64,000 bases of DNA from Bacteroidales bacterium (GTDB taxonomy: Bacteria; Bacteroidota; Bacteroidia; Bacteroidales; Muribaculaceae). Both the position numbers and the translations under genes were made by a program. Under the pieces are notes generated by a model. The model saw only the letters and a list, made by a program, of their open reading frames with translations, searched no databases and was not told the DNA's origin. Location of the stretch: positions 81,542-145,541 of the forward strand of contig JAAVFL010000008.1 of NCBI GenBank assembly GCA_014800795.1, read 5' to 3'. Shown one piece after another: positions 45,547-54,504 of the stretch; the stretch's first letter is position 1, and each line of letters starts with the position of its first letter.

Positions 45547-46881
45547 ATGATCCGCAAATTCATCACATTAGCTGTAGGCACAGCAATAGCAGCCGGCTCA
45601 TCGGCAGAAAACAGAAGTGTGGTTGACGACCACATCGACTCATTGGTAACCACTTCGCGTGTAATCAATATGGAAAACGGAGGGCAACGCGTGATACGGC
45701 TCGACAATTCTGAAACCGCTGTAGAACGTGATTCGATACGCGGATTGCTCGAAACCTTCTACTACGATCAGTTCCGCCACTCGCAGGATCCTGATGCCCC
45801 CACGTTCCTGTTCATGAGCAAAAATCCCGGTATGCTAATGGGTATAGGCGGAATAGTGCGTATGCGCGGATGGTACGACTGGGGAGGAGCTATGCCCGGC
45901 AATGCTTTCGTACCTTACATGATACCCATTACACCAGATCCGACAAATTCCCGACATTTCGGTACCACCCCGTCGGGAACCGCACTTTATTTCCAGATGA
46001 TCGGACGTAGCAAACTCGGAACATATCGACTGTACATCGAAGCTAATTTCGAGGGTTATGGTGGACTGGATTTTCATTTGAAAAAAGCATATGCTGTATT
46101 GGGCGACTGGACGGTAGGTTACGCTACCTCGACCTTTGCCGACCCTATCGCTATAGCGCCTACGGTAGATTCGCAGGGAGCCACGAACAAATTGTCGCAT
46201 ACCGATGTCCTTGTACGATATATGCCGAAGATTTCCAAACACTGGACCGCTGCCGTTTCACTTGAGACACCATCCACACAGATAGATGTAACCAAAGATA
46301 TGACAGCCAAAACGTCCGGCTGGCTACCGGATGCAGCAGCATTCATCCAGTATCAGTGGGGTAACAACGAACATGTGCGCCTGGCCGGTATAGTGCGTCA
46401 GCTCGGCTACCGCGATCTGATTGAAGAAAAGAATCATAATCTCGCAGGATGGGGCCTGCAACTCAGCTCTATGGCACATCCCCACCGCAATGTCACCACA
46501 TATGTGACCGTAAATTACGGAAAAGGTTACGAGGGTCTGCTAAACGACATGCTCGCCGGAAACTATGATCTCGTGGCAAACCCCGACAAACCCGGCGAAC
46601 TTTACGCTCCGCGTGCCTACGGTTACAGCCTCGGCGCACAATACAACTTCTCTGAAAAGGTGTTCATGAGCGCCAATTTCAGCCAGACGCGCTATCTTCC
46701 CGACCACGAGGTTGCGGGCGATGAATACAAATATGGCTGGTGTGCCGACGTCAATGTTTTCTGGAACGTATGGTCGCGTTTGCAGTTAGGTGCGGAAATC
46801 GACTTGGGCATGCGTATGAATATGAACGGCGACCACCGCTACGCACGCCGTGCGGGCATCATGTGCCAGTTCTCATTCTGA
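45547..46881 (+). CDS. DcaP-like outer-membrane porin
   Basis: A 444-residue outer-membrane protein with a signal peptide (cleavage near SSA-EN) and an N-terminal helical stretch before the barrel. MGIGGIVRMRGWYDWGGAM starts the barrel, RLYIEANFEGYGG and FHLKKAYAVLGDWTVGYATSTFADP are typical of DcaP trimeric porins, and the last residues end in Phe (CQFSF), as barrels do. The substrate is unknown; known DcaP proteins take up dicarboxylates or other anions. A monocistronic gene. Confidence 0.85.
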   Translation: MIRKFITLAVGTAIAAGSSAENRSVVDDHIDSLVTTSRVINMENGGQRVIRLDNSETAVERDSIRGLLETFYYDQFRHSQDPDAPTFLFMSKNPGMLMGIGGIVRMRGWYDWGGAMPGNAFVPYMIPITPDPTNSRHFGTTPSGTALYFQMIGRSKLGTYRLYIEANFEGYGGLDFHLKKAYAVLGDWTVGYATSTFADPIAIAPTVDSQGATNKLSHTDVLVRYMPKISKHWTAAVSLETPSTQIDVTKDMTAKTSGWLPDAAAFIQYQWGNNEHVRLAGIVRQLGYRDLIEEKNHNLAGWGLQLSSMAHPHRNVTTYVTVNYGKGYEGLLNDMLAGNYDLVANPDKPGELYAPRAYGYSLGAQYNFSEKVFMSANFSQTRYLPDHEVAGDEYKYGWCADVNVFWNVWSRLQLGAEIDLGMRMNMNGDHRYARRAGIMCQFSF

Positions 46882-47089
46882 CCTGATTATCTTATCTTAC
46901 TACAACTTTTCTCGAAGTGCCTGCGGCGGATACCACACATATCCACGCGGGCATTTCGCTTAGATTTATTGTATAGGATTGAGCGCCCGTTCTAACCGAA
47001 CGCACTACCATACCTGCAAGAGATGCTATATCATTATCGAACGTCAACCACATCACGAATTCGATGCAGAGATTAACAAAGCGGTCGTT

Positions 47090-47120
47090 TTTGCGGTTCG
47101 GAAGAAAATGAGTAACTTTG
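47090..47120 (+). promoter_or_regulatory. Promoter of pyrD
   Basis: -33 TTTG at 47090-47093 and -7 TAACTTTG at 47113-47120 with a 19-base spacer; the ATG is 30 bases downstream. Confidence 0.8.
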
Positions 47121-47149
47121 CCTCTGTTCAACAAAAGCTCTACTAAGAT

Positions 47150-48073
47150 ATGGCAGAAACATACACTCCCGATACAAGGGTCACAATAGGAAACCTTAGT
47201 CTGAAAAATCCGGTGCTGACTGCATCCGGTACTTTCGGATATGGCGAAGAGTTCGCCGATTTCATGGATCTCGGCTCCATAGGCGGATTCATAGTGAAAG
47301 GCACAACCCTCAACCACCGCGAAGGTAATCCATACCCCCGCATGGCCGAAACTCCTTCGGGAATGCTTAATGCCGTAGGGTTACAGAACAAAGGGGTAGA
47401 CTATTTCATAGACCACATCTATCCCCGGGTGATAAACTATGGCTCGGAAGCGATAGTAAATGTATCAGGCGCGTCAGTGGCCGATTATGTCGAGGTATGC
47501 CGCCGTCTTCAGGATCGCGCTCCCGAAATAAAGGCTATAGAGGTGAATATCTCGTGTCCGAATGTAAAGCAGGGGGGCATGGCGTTCGGTACAACATGCG
47601 ATGGAGCAGCCGAAGTGACACGCGCGGTGCGTGCGGCGTGGAATGGCACACTGATTGTAAAGCTCTCCCCTAACGTCACCGATATAGTGTCAATTGCCCG
47701 CGCGGTAGAGGATGAAGGAGCTGACTCTGTATCGCTCATTAATACTCTGCTCGGAATGGCAATTGATGTGGAGCGGCGCCGACCCTATCTATCTACCGTC
47801 ACCGGAGGTCTGTCCGGTCCGGCGGTACGCCCTGTAGCAGTACGCATGGTGTGGCAGGTGGCCAAGGCTGTAAAAATACCTGTAATCGGTCTCGGTGGCA
47901 TAATGACCGGTCGCGATGCGTTGGAATTTATAATGGCCGGAGCTACCGCCGTAGAAATAGGTACGGCAAATTTCATCGATCCTGCCGCTCCCCAGCGTAT
48001 AGCAGAAGAGATTACGGACTACCTGCGACGCCATAACTTCGCATCAGTGGCGGATATACGTGGAATCATATAA
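47150..48073 (+). CDS. pyrD: Dihydroorotate dehydrogenase, class 1B catalytic subunit
   Basis: A 307-residue flavoprotein that oxidises dihydroorotate to orotate in pyrimidine synthesis. The class 1 catalytic cysteine is Cys136 in VNISCPNVKQGG; ASGTFGYG, NAVGLQNKG and GLGGIMTGRDALEFIMAGA bind FMN and substrate. Class 1B enzymes normally need PyrK, the iron-sulfur electron-transfer subunit, often encoded directly upstream. Here pyrD has its own promoter and no pyrK lies in the window. Confidence 0.95.
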   Translation: MAETYTPDTRVTIGNLSLKNPVLTASGTFGYGEEFADFMDLGSIGGFIVKGTTLNHREGNPYPRMAETPSGMLNAVGLQNKGVDYFIDHIYPRVINYGSEAIVNVSGASVADYVEVCRRLQDRAPEIKAIEVNISCPNVKQGGMAFGTTCDGAAEVTRAVRAAWNGTLIVKLSPNVTDIVSIARAVEDEGADSVSLINTLLGMAIDVERRRPYLSTVTGGLSGPAVRPVAVRMVWQVAKAVKIPVIGLGGIMTGRDALEFIMAGATAVEIGTANFIDPAAPQRIAEEITDYLRRHNFASVADIRGII

Positions 48074-48096
48074 TAATTCCGCTCCACCCCGTAAAT

Positions 48097-48150
48097 ATTA
48101 CAATACCCCCGCGCGATGCTGATGTCTGCATTGCGCGGGGGTATTGTAAT
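48097..48150. terminator. Bidirectional terminator between pyrD and the sigma factor gene
   Basis: An 18-bp perfect stem (48097-48114 with 48133-48150) with a GC-rich core and AT-rich ends. Confidence 0.9.
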
Positions 48151-48272
48151 CAGTCTTTATTGAATATTCTTATACTTCTAACATATGAGACTGCCTTGCA
48201 GGCAGCCGTATCCGATAATAAGTATCAACAACACATTCATGAACATACACCCGGGCGCCTCTACGGGCGTTA

Positions 48273-48863
48273 TCAGCGGGTAAGAACAATGTTGTTTTCA
48301 GCAGCTATGCGGCGCATATTCAGCACAGCGTAGCGCATGCGTCCAAGGGCGGTGTTGATACTCACACCGGTGGCCTCGGCAATCTCCTTGAAGCTCATAT
48401 CGCGATAGAAGCGCATTTCGAGTACTTCGCGCTGCGATTCCGGGAGCGCCTCCATGATACGGCGCACATCTGTGTTGATCTGACCGGTCACAAGCATATC
48501 CTCCACATTGTCTTCGCTGAAGTCGCGACGGTTAAGGAGATCCGTTTCCTCGCGATCCACCGAAACAGTATTCTCGCTCTTTTCCTGACGGAAGTAATCG
48601 ATAATAAGGTTGTGGGCTATGCGGGTGAGCCATGCCGAAAACTTGCCGCTGTCGGTATAGCGTCCCTGTTTAATTGTCATAATGGCCTTTACAAACGTCT
48701 CCTGAAAGATGTCGTCGGCCACATCTTTGTTCTTGATTATGTTTAGAATGTAGTTGAACACGCGGTTTTGATGGCGACGTAACAGGGTGTCAAAAGCCTG
48801 ATTGTCACCTTTGGCATAAGCCATAACCAACTGCTCGTCGGTAAGCCGGGAAATGTTCTGCAT
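48273..48863 (-). CDS. ECF-type RNA polymerase sigma factor
   Basis: A 196-residue sigma-70 family protein. Region 2 contains QLVMAYAKGDNQAFDTLLRRH and DVADDIFQETFVKA; region 4 contains LPESQREVLEMRFYRDMSFK and the helix-turn-helix IAEATGVSINTALGRMRYAV. No anti-sigma gene adjoins it, unlike SusC-linked ECF factors. It has a strong promoter of housekeeping type and a leader of about 135 bases. In Porphyromonas an ECF factor (SigP) controls T9SS genes with PorX; whether this one is equivalent is unknown. Confidence 0.93.
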   Translation of the reverse strand: MQNISRLTDEQLVMAYAKGDNQAFDTLLRRHQNRVFNYILNIIKNKDVADDIFQETFVKAIMTIKQGRYTDSGKFSAWLTRIAHNLIIDYFRQEKSENTVSVDREETDLLNRRDFSEDNVEDMLVTGQINTDVRRIMEALPESQREVLEMRFYRDMSFKEIAEATGVSINTALGRMRYAVLNMRRIAAENNIVLTR

Positions 48864-49004
48864 TGTCTTGTGTGATTTAAAGATTAAGTAGAAGTTCTGG
48901 CTATAGGCAAATGATGTTTAGTTTAGTGATTTCTGTTTATAATATATTCTTTAACTCTCTGTCAACCTGCACGGCTGAACTAATATCCATTGATTTTACT
49001 AATG

Positions 49005-49036
49005 CAAAGTTAGCAAATCTCCGTGAAATATCCAAA
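49005..49036 (-). promoter_or_regulatory. Promoter of the ECF sigma factor gene
   Basis: On the minus strand TTTG, a 20-base spacer, then TAACTTTG (49012-49005): full consensus. The transcript leader is about 135 bases. Confidence 0.75.
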
Positions 49037-49566
49037 CCTTGCCACTGAGAATTTGCAAAAATTACGACATTACAGCACAATATTCAGCTCTGTTAAACGT
49101 TTAACTGTAATTTCATCATCCGATAAAACCTTTTTTCACAATATCGCGCACATTATCAGCCTTAAATCGCATAAAAAAAGCCTCGGTTCCATAATAAACG
49201 GCTACGCGCGGCGTTATAAATATGAGCCGGTAAAAACAACGGCTCACGAACTCACCCCCTTACACCCATTCATCACAATACATATGCCTATGAAAAATGT
49301 CTCTACTCCGTTAAGAACAGCCGGTATGACAGCAAAAGACGAGAACCACAGCCGAATTCCGGCACCGAAAAGGTCAACATTATTAATGTTGCGCCAGTTT
49401 GCAAGAACCTACTCATGCGCCACTACCCTGCCACCGAAGCTCGGGAGTTTCATCGCGAACTGAGAACTACCCCTTATCAGTCCCTCTGGAGGTTTCTTCT
49501 GAGGGTTTTTAACTCTGAAAACAGGTAGATTTGTCCATAAAACTTGTGGAATCGGGTCACAATACC

Positions 49567-49574
49567 TACCTTTG
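49567..49574 (+). promoter_or_regulatory. Promoter -7 box of the M6 protease gene
   Basis: TACCTTTG lies 122 bases before the ATG; no good -33 box is seen. Confidence 0.5.
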
Positions 49575-49695
49575 AATCGCCAACTGCATTACGACGGAAT
49601 ATATGCACACGTTCAATACCTGCATATCGCATACGTCATGATTCAGGGGTTAAAGCATACAATCGTGTAACATCAGATGACAGAGATATAACAGA

Positions 49696-52194
49696 ATGAA
49701 AAAAAGATTGACGACAGCGGTTGCCGCTGCAATTATCACCCTCTCGGCCATGGCCGTACCGGCAAAACCGGGTAAAAAAACTTTCACCCAGAGCGACGGC
49801 TCTACCATCACGGTAGAACTGAAAGGTGACGAACATTTCCATACATACGTCACTACAGACGGACTAACCGTGGGACGCCAGGATCTTATCGGCGACTTCC
49901 GCTACCTCACCCCCGAAGGATTGTCGGAAGTGATGGCACACGACCCCGGCTCACGCACATCGGAAGAAGCCCGGTTTCTGAAACTCAATGCGGAATCGCT
50001 TGAGATGGAAAAGGTGGCAGCCGCACGGCTCAAGCTGTCCGACTTCCGGCGCAGATCAGTTATGAGTGCCGGTATCCAGGCCGCTGCTGCTCTTCAGAAA
50101 GCCCAACCGCAGGTTCCCAACAACGGCGAAGCACGAATTCCGGTGATTCTGCTATCCTACAACGATATGGACTTCCGCGACGGAGAAGACGCCAAGGAAA
50201 CTTTCAATGACTTTTTCAATGGCGAGACTGTCAGTGCGCGCCAGTACTTCATTGACCAGAGCAACGGTAAATATCGTCCGCAATTCGATATATACGGACC
50301 CTTTAAAGCTACCGGCAACCGTGCCACATATGGTGGGAACGACCGCTATGGCAACGACAAGGGCGCCGGCAAACTGGTTGCGGAAGGATGTACGGCGCTC
50401 AACTCCGAAATAGACTTCAGCATCTACGATAACGACGGCGACGGCATATGCGATGTCGTTATCGGACTTTACGCCGGTGTCGGCGAGGCCTCGTACGCCG
50501 ATGATGACGCCATATGGCCTCACCAGTGGGAACTCTCTGCCTCTGAATTCGGACGCTCGCTGTTTTTCGATGGTGTCACTATAGACAAATATGCCGTGTT
50601 CAACGAACTTTCCGGCACCGATACAAGCAAAATCGACGGTATCGGAACCGTGTGCCATGAATTCTCTCACTGCCTCGGCCTGCCGGACTTCTACGAAACC
50701 ACGTATACTTATGGCTACTACGGTATGGGCAACTGGTCGCTGATGTGCGGCGGATGCTACAACAACGACGGCTACACCCCTATCGGATACAGCGCATACG
50801 AGAAAGAATTCATGGGATGGATCACTATTGACGAAGCCGTGCCCAACACCACCTACACCCTTCCGGTAATGAATATGGGCGACGAAGCAACAGATGTCGC
50901 TATAAAAGCCACCTCCGACCGCGATCCCAACGAATATTTCATATTCGAAGCACGCAAACGTCAGGGATGGGATGAATATATGCCTGCGGACGGCATGCTC
51001 ATAACACATGTCACCTATAATCAGGACGCATGGGAAAACAACACAGTCAACAACGCCACACCGCAACGCATGTGTCCCGTGCCTGCCGACAACCGCCTGA
51101 ACACAAACAGCGAAAGCGGTGACTTATGGCCCGGCATCGGCGATACCGCCACTTCATTCACCGACACTTCACGTCCGGCAGCATCGCTCAACAGCGGCGG
51201 TATGCTGTCGAAGCCCCTCACAGCGATCACCCGTAACGACGACGGCACAATATCATTCACCTACATGAAAGGAGCCGTAAGGCCGCTCTCCGTTCCGGTG
51301 CTTGAAGAACATACGGTCAACACGCAGACGAGCTTCACGGCCGCATGGACCCACGACAGCGCTTCTGAAGATGTCTCTTACACCATCGAACTCACTCCAC
51401 ATCTCGATGTAGAGGAAATTCTGTGTACCACATTCGGCGAAGAGCTTGAAGGAGGCTGGGAACTTGAACAATACAACTACACCGCCACTTGGGACGTAAT
51501 ATATGAATGTTTCAAGATTGGATCGTCGAAAAACAAAGGTGGTATAATATCTCCCCTTTTCCAGTCCGGAACCGAAAGCATGATTTCTGTGGTAATAGAA
51601 GCTGCGAGCTACGGCAGCGACAATTCTACGATGATCGTGAAGGCCATAGACCAGACCGGCAATACAATCTCAGAAAAACAGCAGCCGCTTGGCACAGCAT
51701 TCGGCGTATACACTTTCGTACTCGACTGCAACCCCGGAGAAGCTGCACGCATTGTAATATCAACCGCAGCCGCCAAGAACCGCATATTACTGCGATACGC
51801 AAACATCTACTCCGGCGACGCTTCCACGATGTTCGACGGAACAACCGTACGTATCCGCCGTGCCGAGATCGACAACGAACGTATCACTGTCACAGACATA
51901 ACAGGCAACAGCTATACATTCAACGATCTCAAAGCGGGCGAACGCTACGATTACCGCATAAAAGCCGTAGCGCTGAATACCGACGAATATGCCGACAGCG
52001 AATGGAGTGGCCGCAGAACAGTAGACCTGAGTGCAGCCGGTGTTGAGAACATCGCCATAGGCGAGAACTGGAATACCGATGCCCCAGCCGAATATTACAC
52101 CCTGCAAGGTATACGCGTAAACAGCAACTCGCTCACTCCCGGAGTGTACGTAGTGCGCCGAGGCAACAGCGTAAGCAAAACAGTAATACGCTGA
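49696..52194 (+). CDS. Secreted M6-family metalloprotease with T9SS-type C-terminal signal
   Basis: An 832-residue protein with a signal peptide (cleavage near AVP or AKP, about 20-24), a propeptide-like region to about 150, and an M6 (immune inhibitor A-like) protease domain. The zinc motif is His321-Glu322-Phe-Ser-His325 followed by CLGLPDFYET, and YYGMGNWSLMCGG is the Met-turn-like region. Two beta-sandwich domains follow, the second a fibronectin type III-like domain near 700-780. The end reads YYTLQGIRV ... PGVYVVRRGNSVSKTVIR, like the other presumed T9SS cargo. It probably degrades host or dietary protein at the surface. Confidence 0.9.
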   Translation: MKKRLTTAVAAAIITLSAMAVPAKPGKKTFTQSDGSTITVELKGDEHFHTYVTTDGLTVGRQDLIGDFRYLTPEGLSEVMAHDPGSRTSEEARFLKLNAESLEMEKVAAARLKLSDFRRRSVMSAGIQAAAALQKAQPQVPNNGEARIPVILLSYNDMDFRDGEDAKETFNDFFNGETVSARQYFIDQSNGKYRPQFDIYGPFKATGNRATYGGNDRYGNDKGAGKLVAEGCTALNSEIDFSIYDNDGDGICDVVIGLYAGVGEASYADDDAIWPHQWELSASEFGRSLFFDGVTIDKYAVFNELSGTDTSKIDGIGTVCHEFSHCLGLPDFYETTYTYGYYGMGNWSLMCGGCYNNDGYTPIGYSAYEKEFMGWITIDEAVPNTTYTLPVMNMGDEATDVAIKATSDRDPNEYFIFEARKRQGWDEYMPADGMLITHVTYNQDAWENNTVNNATPQRMCPVPADNRLNTNSESGDLWPGIGDTATSFTDTSRPAASLNSGGMLSKPLTAITRNDDGTISFTYMKGAVRPLSVPVLEEHTVNTQTSFTAAWTHDSASEDVSYTIELTPHLDVEEILCTTFGEELEGGWELEQYNYTATWDVIYECFKIGSSKNKGGIISPLFQSGTESMISVVIEAASYGSDNSTMIVKAIDQTGNTISEKQQPLGTAFGVYTFVLDCNPGEAARIVISTAAAKNRILLRYANIYSGDASTMFDGTTVRIRRAEIDNERITVTDITGNSYTFNDLKAGERYDYRIKAVALNTDEYADSEWSGRRTVDLSAAGVENIAIGENWNTDAPAEYYTLQGIRVNSNSLTPGVYVVRRGNSVSKTVIR

Positions 52195-52222
52195 TCCCAT
52201 CACCGCGAGATATAATACAAAC

Positions 52223-52276
52223 AAAACGATAGCGACGGATTCCGCTTAAGGAGAACCTTCGCTATCGTTTTATTTG
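52223..52276 (+). terminator. Terminator after the M6 protease gene
   Basis: AAAACGATAGCGA (52223-52235) pairs with TCGCTATCGTTTT (52259-52271), followed by ATTTG. Confidence 0.85.
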
Positions 52277-52304
52277 TAAGCATCAGGATTTTTGCATAAT
52301 TTTG
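52273..52304 (+). promoter_or_regulatory. Promoter of prmA
   Basis: -33 TTTG at 52273-52276 and -7 TAATTTTG at 52297-52304, spacer 20 bases. The -7 box covers an in-frame ATG at 52302, so prmA must start at 52332. Confidence 0.75.
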
Positions 52305-52331
52305 CACAGACAACCGATTACAATTCTAAAA

Positions 52332-53207
52332 ATGAACGACTATATAGAACTGCGGCTCGATGTGGAACAAAACGGCCAGGCCGACAGCGCTCTTATGACC
52401 GAGACTGTAACCGACGTACTCGCCGCCATGCTTGCGGAAGAAGGATTCGAGAGTTTCTGCCCGGATGAGAAAGGACTCACGGCATATATACGCAAGGAGC
52501 AATATAGAGACGAGGCTGTAAGAGACATTTTGGGAAATATACCGTTCGAGAATCTTACCGTGACAGCAAAGGCGGAAACCGTAGAAGGACAGGACTGGAA
52601 CAGCGAATGGGAGAAGCACTACTTCCAGCCCATAGTTGTCGGCGACAGATGTGTGATCCACAGCTCTTTCCATACAGACTTCCCAGACTGCGAACACGAT
52701 ATTGTGATTGATCCGAAAATGGCATTCGGAACAGGCCACCACGCCACAACCTCACAGATAATAGAGCAACTGCTCGATCTCCCTCTGAGAGACAAAAGTG
52801 TAATAGATATGGGAACGGGAACCGGCATCCTCGCTATTTTGGCAGCCATGCGCGGTGCCTCCCCAGTAGTAGCGATAGAAATAGATCCGGCCGCAGAAGC
52901 CAACGCAAGAGAAAACGTAGTCACGAATGGCCATCCTGAAATCGACGTTCGCCTCGGCGATGCATCGCATCTGAACGGATTGCAGGCCGACATCTTTATT
53001 GCAAATATCAACCGTAACATAATCACGAACGACATCGCAGCCTATGCCACGGCTCTACGTCCGGGCGGACTGATGCTTCTCAGCGGATTCTATGAGCATG
53101 ATATCCCAGTCATTCTCGAAGCCGCACACCCGCTGGGACTTGCGGAACTCACCCATACCGTAAAAGGTGACAACTGGACATGCCTGGTTCTACGCAACGA
53201 CAAATAA
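52332..53207 (+). CDS. prmA: Ribosomal protein L11 methyltransferase
   Basis: A 291-residue SAM-dependent enzyme that methylates ribosomal protein L11. An N-terminal substrate-recognition domain precedes the Rossmann domain with VIDMGTGTGILAILAAMRGA (SAM loop), AIEIDPAA (acidic residue that binds the ribose), and IFIANINRNI (motif IV). FGTGHHATT is a family signature before the SAM fold. The ATG at 52332 is chosen because the promoter overlaps the earlier one at 52302. Confidence 0.95.
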   Translation: MNDYIELRLDVEQNGQADSALMTETVTDVLAAMLAEEGFESFCPDEKGLTAYIRKEQYRDEAVRDILGNIPFENLTVTAKAETVEGQDWNSEWEKHYFQPIVVGDRCVIHSSFHTDFPDCEHDIVIDPKMAFGTGHHATTSQIIEQLLDLPLRDKSVIDMGTGTGILAILAAMRGASPVVAIEIDPAAEANARENVVTNGHPEIDVRLGDASHLNGLQADIFIANINRNIITNDIAAYATALRPGGLMLLSGFYEHDIPVILEAAHPLGLAELTHTVKGDNWTCLVLRNDK

Positions 53208-53216
53208 CCCCGACCG

Positions 53217-53807
53217 GTGAAGAAACTTTTACATATGCTCAGAATACTGTCGTGTTGTACGGCGCTTATGCAGACCGGTCTCACGACATATGCCGATGAT
53301 GCCGTACCCTCAAAAAAGGCCATACCCGACCCATTTATAACAAACGGTTCCACAGGCCACTTCACCTGGGGAGTTGATATAGCAAGCGGCGTAGACCTCA
53401 CGGCACGCGACATGACAATGCTCAACATCGGAGGAGGATTCGGCTACAAGGGAGGGATAATGCAGTTTGCAGGTGTCGGCGCATCCATCATAAGCATGAT
53501 GAACAATTCATCGCGCTGCTATCCGGTATACGTCATGGCCCGCACATCTTTTTGCCGCAGTCACCAGCCTTGTTTCCTCGAAGTAAAGGCCGGCCTCTCG
53601 TTCAACTCCATCCTCGAGCGCCCGAGCTCATCGGATTTATATGGCTCGTTAGGAGTCGGTTTCAATCTGGCTCATTCACGAAGTTTCAACTCATATATTC
53701 TTCTCAGCGGCATCATACAGCCGGTTAAAGCATATGACACCCCCGACGCCCGGATACCGGGATATACACTTGCTTATGCATCCATCGGCATCGGATGTTA
53801 TTTCTGA
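53217..53807 (+). CDS. Small secreted or outer-membrane barrel-like protein of unknown function
   Basis: The frame opens at GTG 53217, 9 bases after prmA, giving 196 residues with a signal peptide (cleavage near TYA-DD). An ATG at 53235 would shorten the signal. After residue 45 the sequence alternates hydrophobic and polar residues with many Gly and aromatic positions and ends YASIGIGCYF, so it may be a small outer-membrane barrel. No family recognised. Probably co-transcribed with prmA; no functional link is evident. Confidence 0.7.
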   Translation: MKKLLHMLRILSCCTALMQTGLTTYADDAVPSKKAIPDPFITNGSTGHFTWGVDIASGVDLTARDMTMLNIGGGFGYKGGIMQFAGVGASIISMMNNSSRCYPVYVMARTSFCRSHQPCFLEVKAGLSFNSILERPSSSDLYGSLGVGFNLAHSRSFNSYILLSGIIQPVKAYDTPDARIPGYTLAYASIGIGCYF

Positions 53808-53883
53808 CATACTACCGGGTAAACTCATGAAAAAATTATAGAGACAAACCGAATATTCTCTTGGATAATTGGGTAAAAATCAC

Positions 53884-53891
53884 TACCTTTG
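53884..53891 (+). promoter_or_regulatory. Promoter -7 box of rplM-rpsI
   Basis: TACCTTTG with TTGG about 19-20 bases upstream; it leaves a leader of about 105 bases before rplM. Confidence 0.7.
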
Positions 53892-53899
53892 CAGTCCGA

Positions 53900-54002
53900 T
53901 TATATCCAAAAAACGGAAAACCGCCTCCGCTCAAGCGCCTTTGGCCTGGCCTTAAAGCGGCAGGTTGGTGTGTGTAATTAATTATTTATTAAACTTTTAG
54001 AA
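53900..54002 (+). promoter_or_regulatory. Candidate ribosomal-protein leader of rplM
   Basis: The 5' untranslated region contains the GC-rich segments CCGCCTCCGC, AAGCGCCTTTGGCC and GGCCTTAAAGCGG, which can form a compact hairpin (CGC-CTTT with AAAG-CG). Structured leaders before rplM are known in several bacterial groups, where L13 binds its own mRNA. The fold drawn here is by eye. Confidence 0.4.
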
Positions 54003-54482
54003 GTGGATACTTTAAGTTACAAAACCCTTACCCCCAATGCGCAGAGCATTGAAAAAGAATGGGTGGTAATCGATGCAACCGATCAGGTTCTCGGCCGTCT
54101 CTGCTCGCAGGTCGCTAAAATCCTGCGCGGCAAGAACAAACCCACCTACTCACCTTTCGTAGAATGCGGCGACAACGTTATCATCATCAATGCCGACAAG
54201 TGTGTGCTTACAGGTAACAAGATGACAGAGCGCATCTACCTCAACTACACCGGCTACCCCGGCGGTCAGCGCGAGCTCACCCCCGAAGTGCTGATGAAAA
54301 AATCATTTAACAAGCACCTCAAACCCGGCATGCACCCCCTCTACCTCCGCGTAGTCAAGGGCATGCTTCCCAAAAACCGTCTCGGCCGCAAGCTCATCAA
54401 AAACCTGCACGTGTACAATGGTCCCAACCATCCCCACGAAGCCCAGAACCCCAGAGTGCTTGATCTCAACAAAGTGAAATAA
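54003..54482 (+). CDS. rplM: 50S ribosomal protein L13
   Basis: A 159-residue ribosomal protein starting with GTG at 54003 (MDTLSYKTLTPNAQ). WVVIDATDQVLGRLCSQVAK, GDNVIIINADKCVLTGNK, YLNYTGYPGG and VKGMLPKNRLGRK are the L13 signatures. There is no earlier ATG in frame. The L13-S9 gene order is nearly universal, and rpsI follows after 22 bases. Confidence 0.97.
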   Translation: MDTLSYKTLTPNAQSIEKEWVVIDATDQVLGRLCSQVAKILRGKNKPTYSPFVECGDNVIIINADKCVLTGNKMTERIYLNYTGYPGGQRELTPEVLMKKSFNKHLKPGMHPLYLRVVKGMLPKNRLGRKLIKNLHVYNGPNHPHEAQNPRVLDLNKVK

Positions 54483-54504
54483 TCGCCTAACCCAACGTTG
54501 AACA

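Larger units (their letters stand above)
48864..49695. other. 832-base stretch without a convincing gene
   Basis: It holds the sigma factor promoter (49005-49036), a weak hairpin CCCTC ... GAGGG followed by TTTTT (49482-49511), and the TACCTTTG box of the M6 protease gene (49567-49574). An open frame at 49023-49463 (146 codons) has no recognisable domain, biased composition (Ser, Thr, Lys, His) and no promoter, so I do not call it. An untranslated RNA ending at the 49.5-kb hairpin cannot be excluded. Confidence 0.5.

Noticed and set aside
49023..49463. 146-codon plus-strand frame
   Set aside because: No domain, no promoter facing it, a biased composition and overlap with the sigma factor promoter; kept only as a gap remark.
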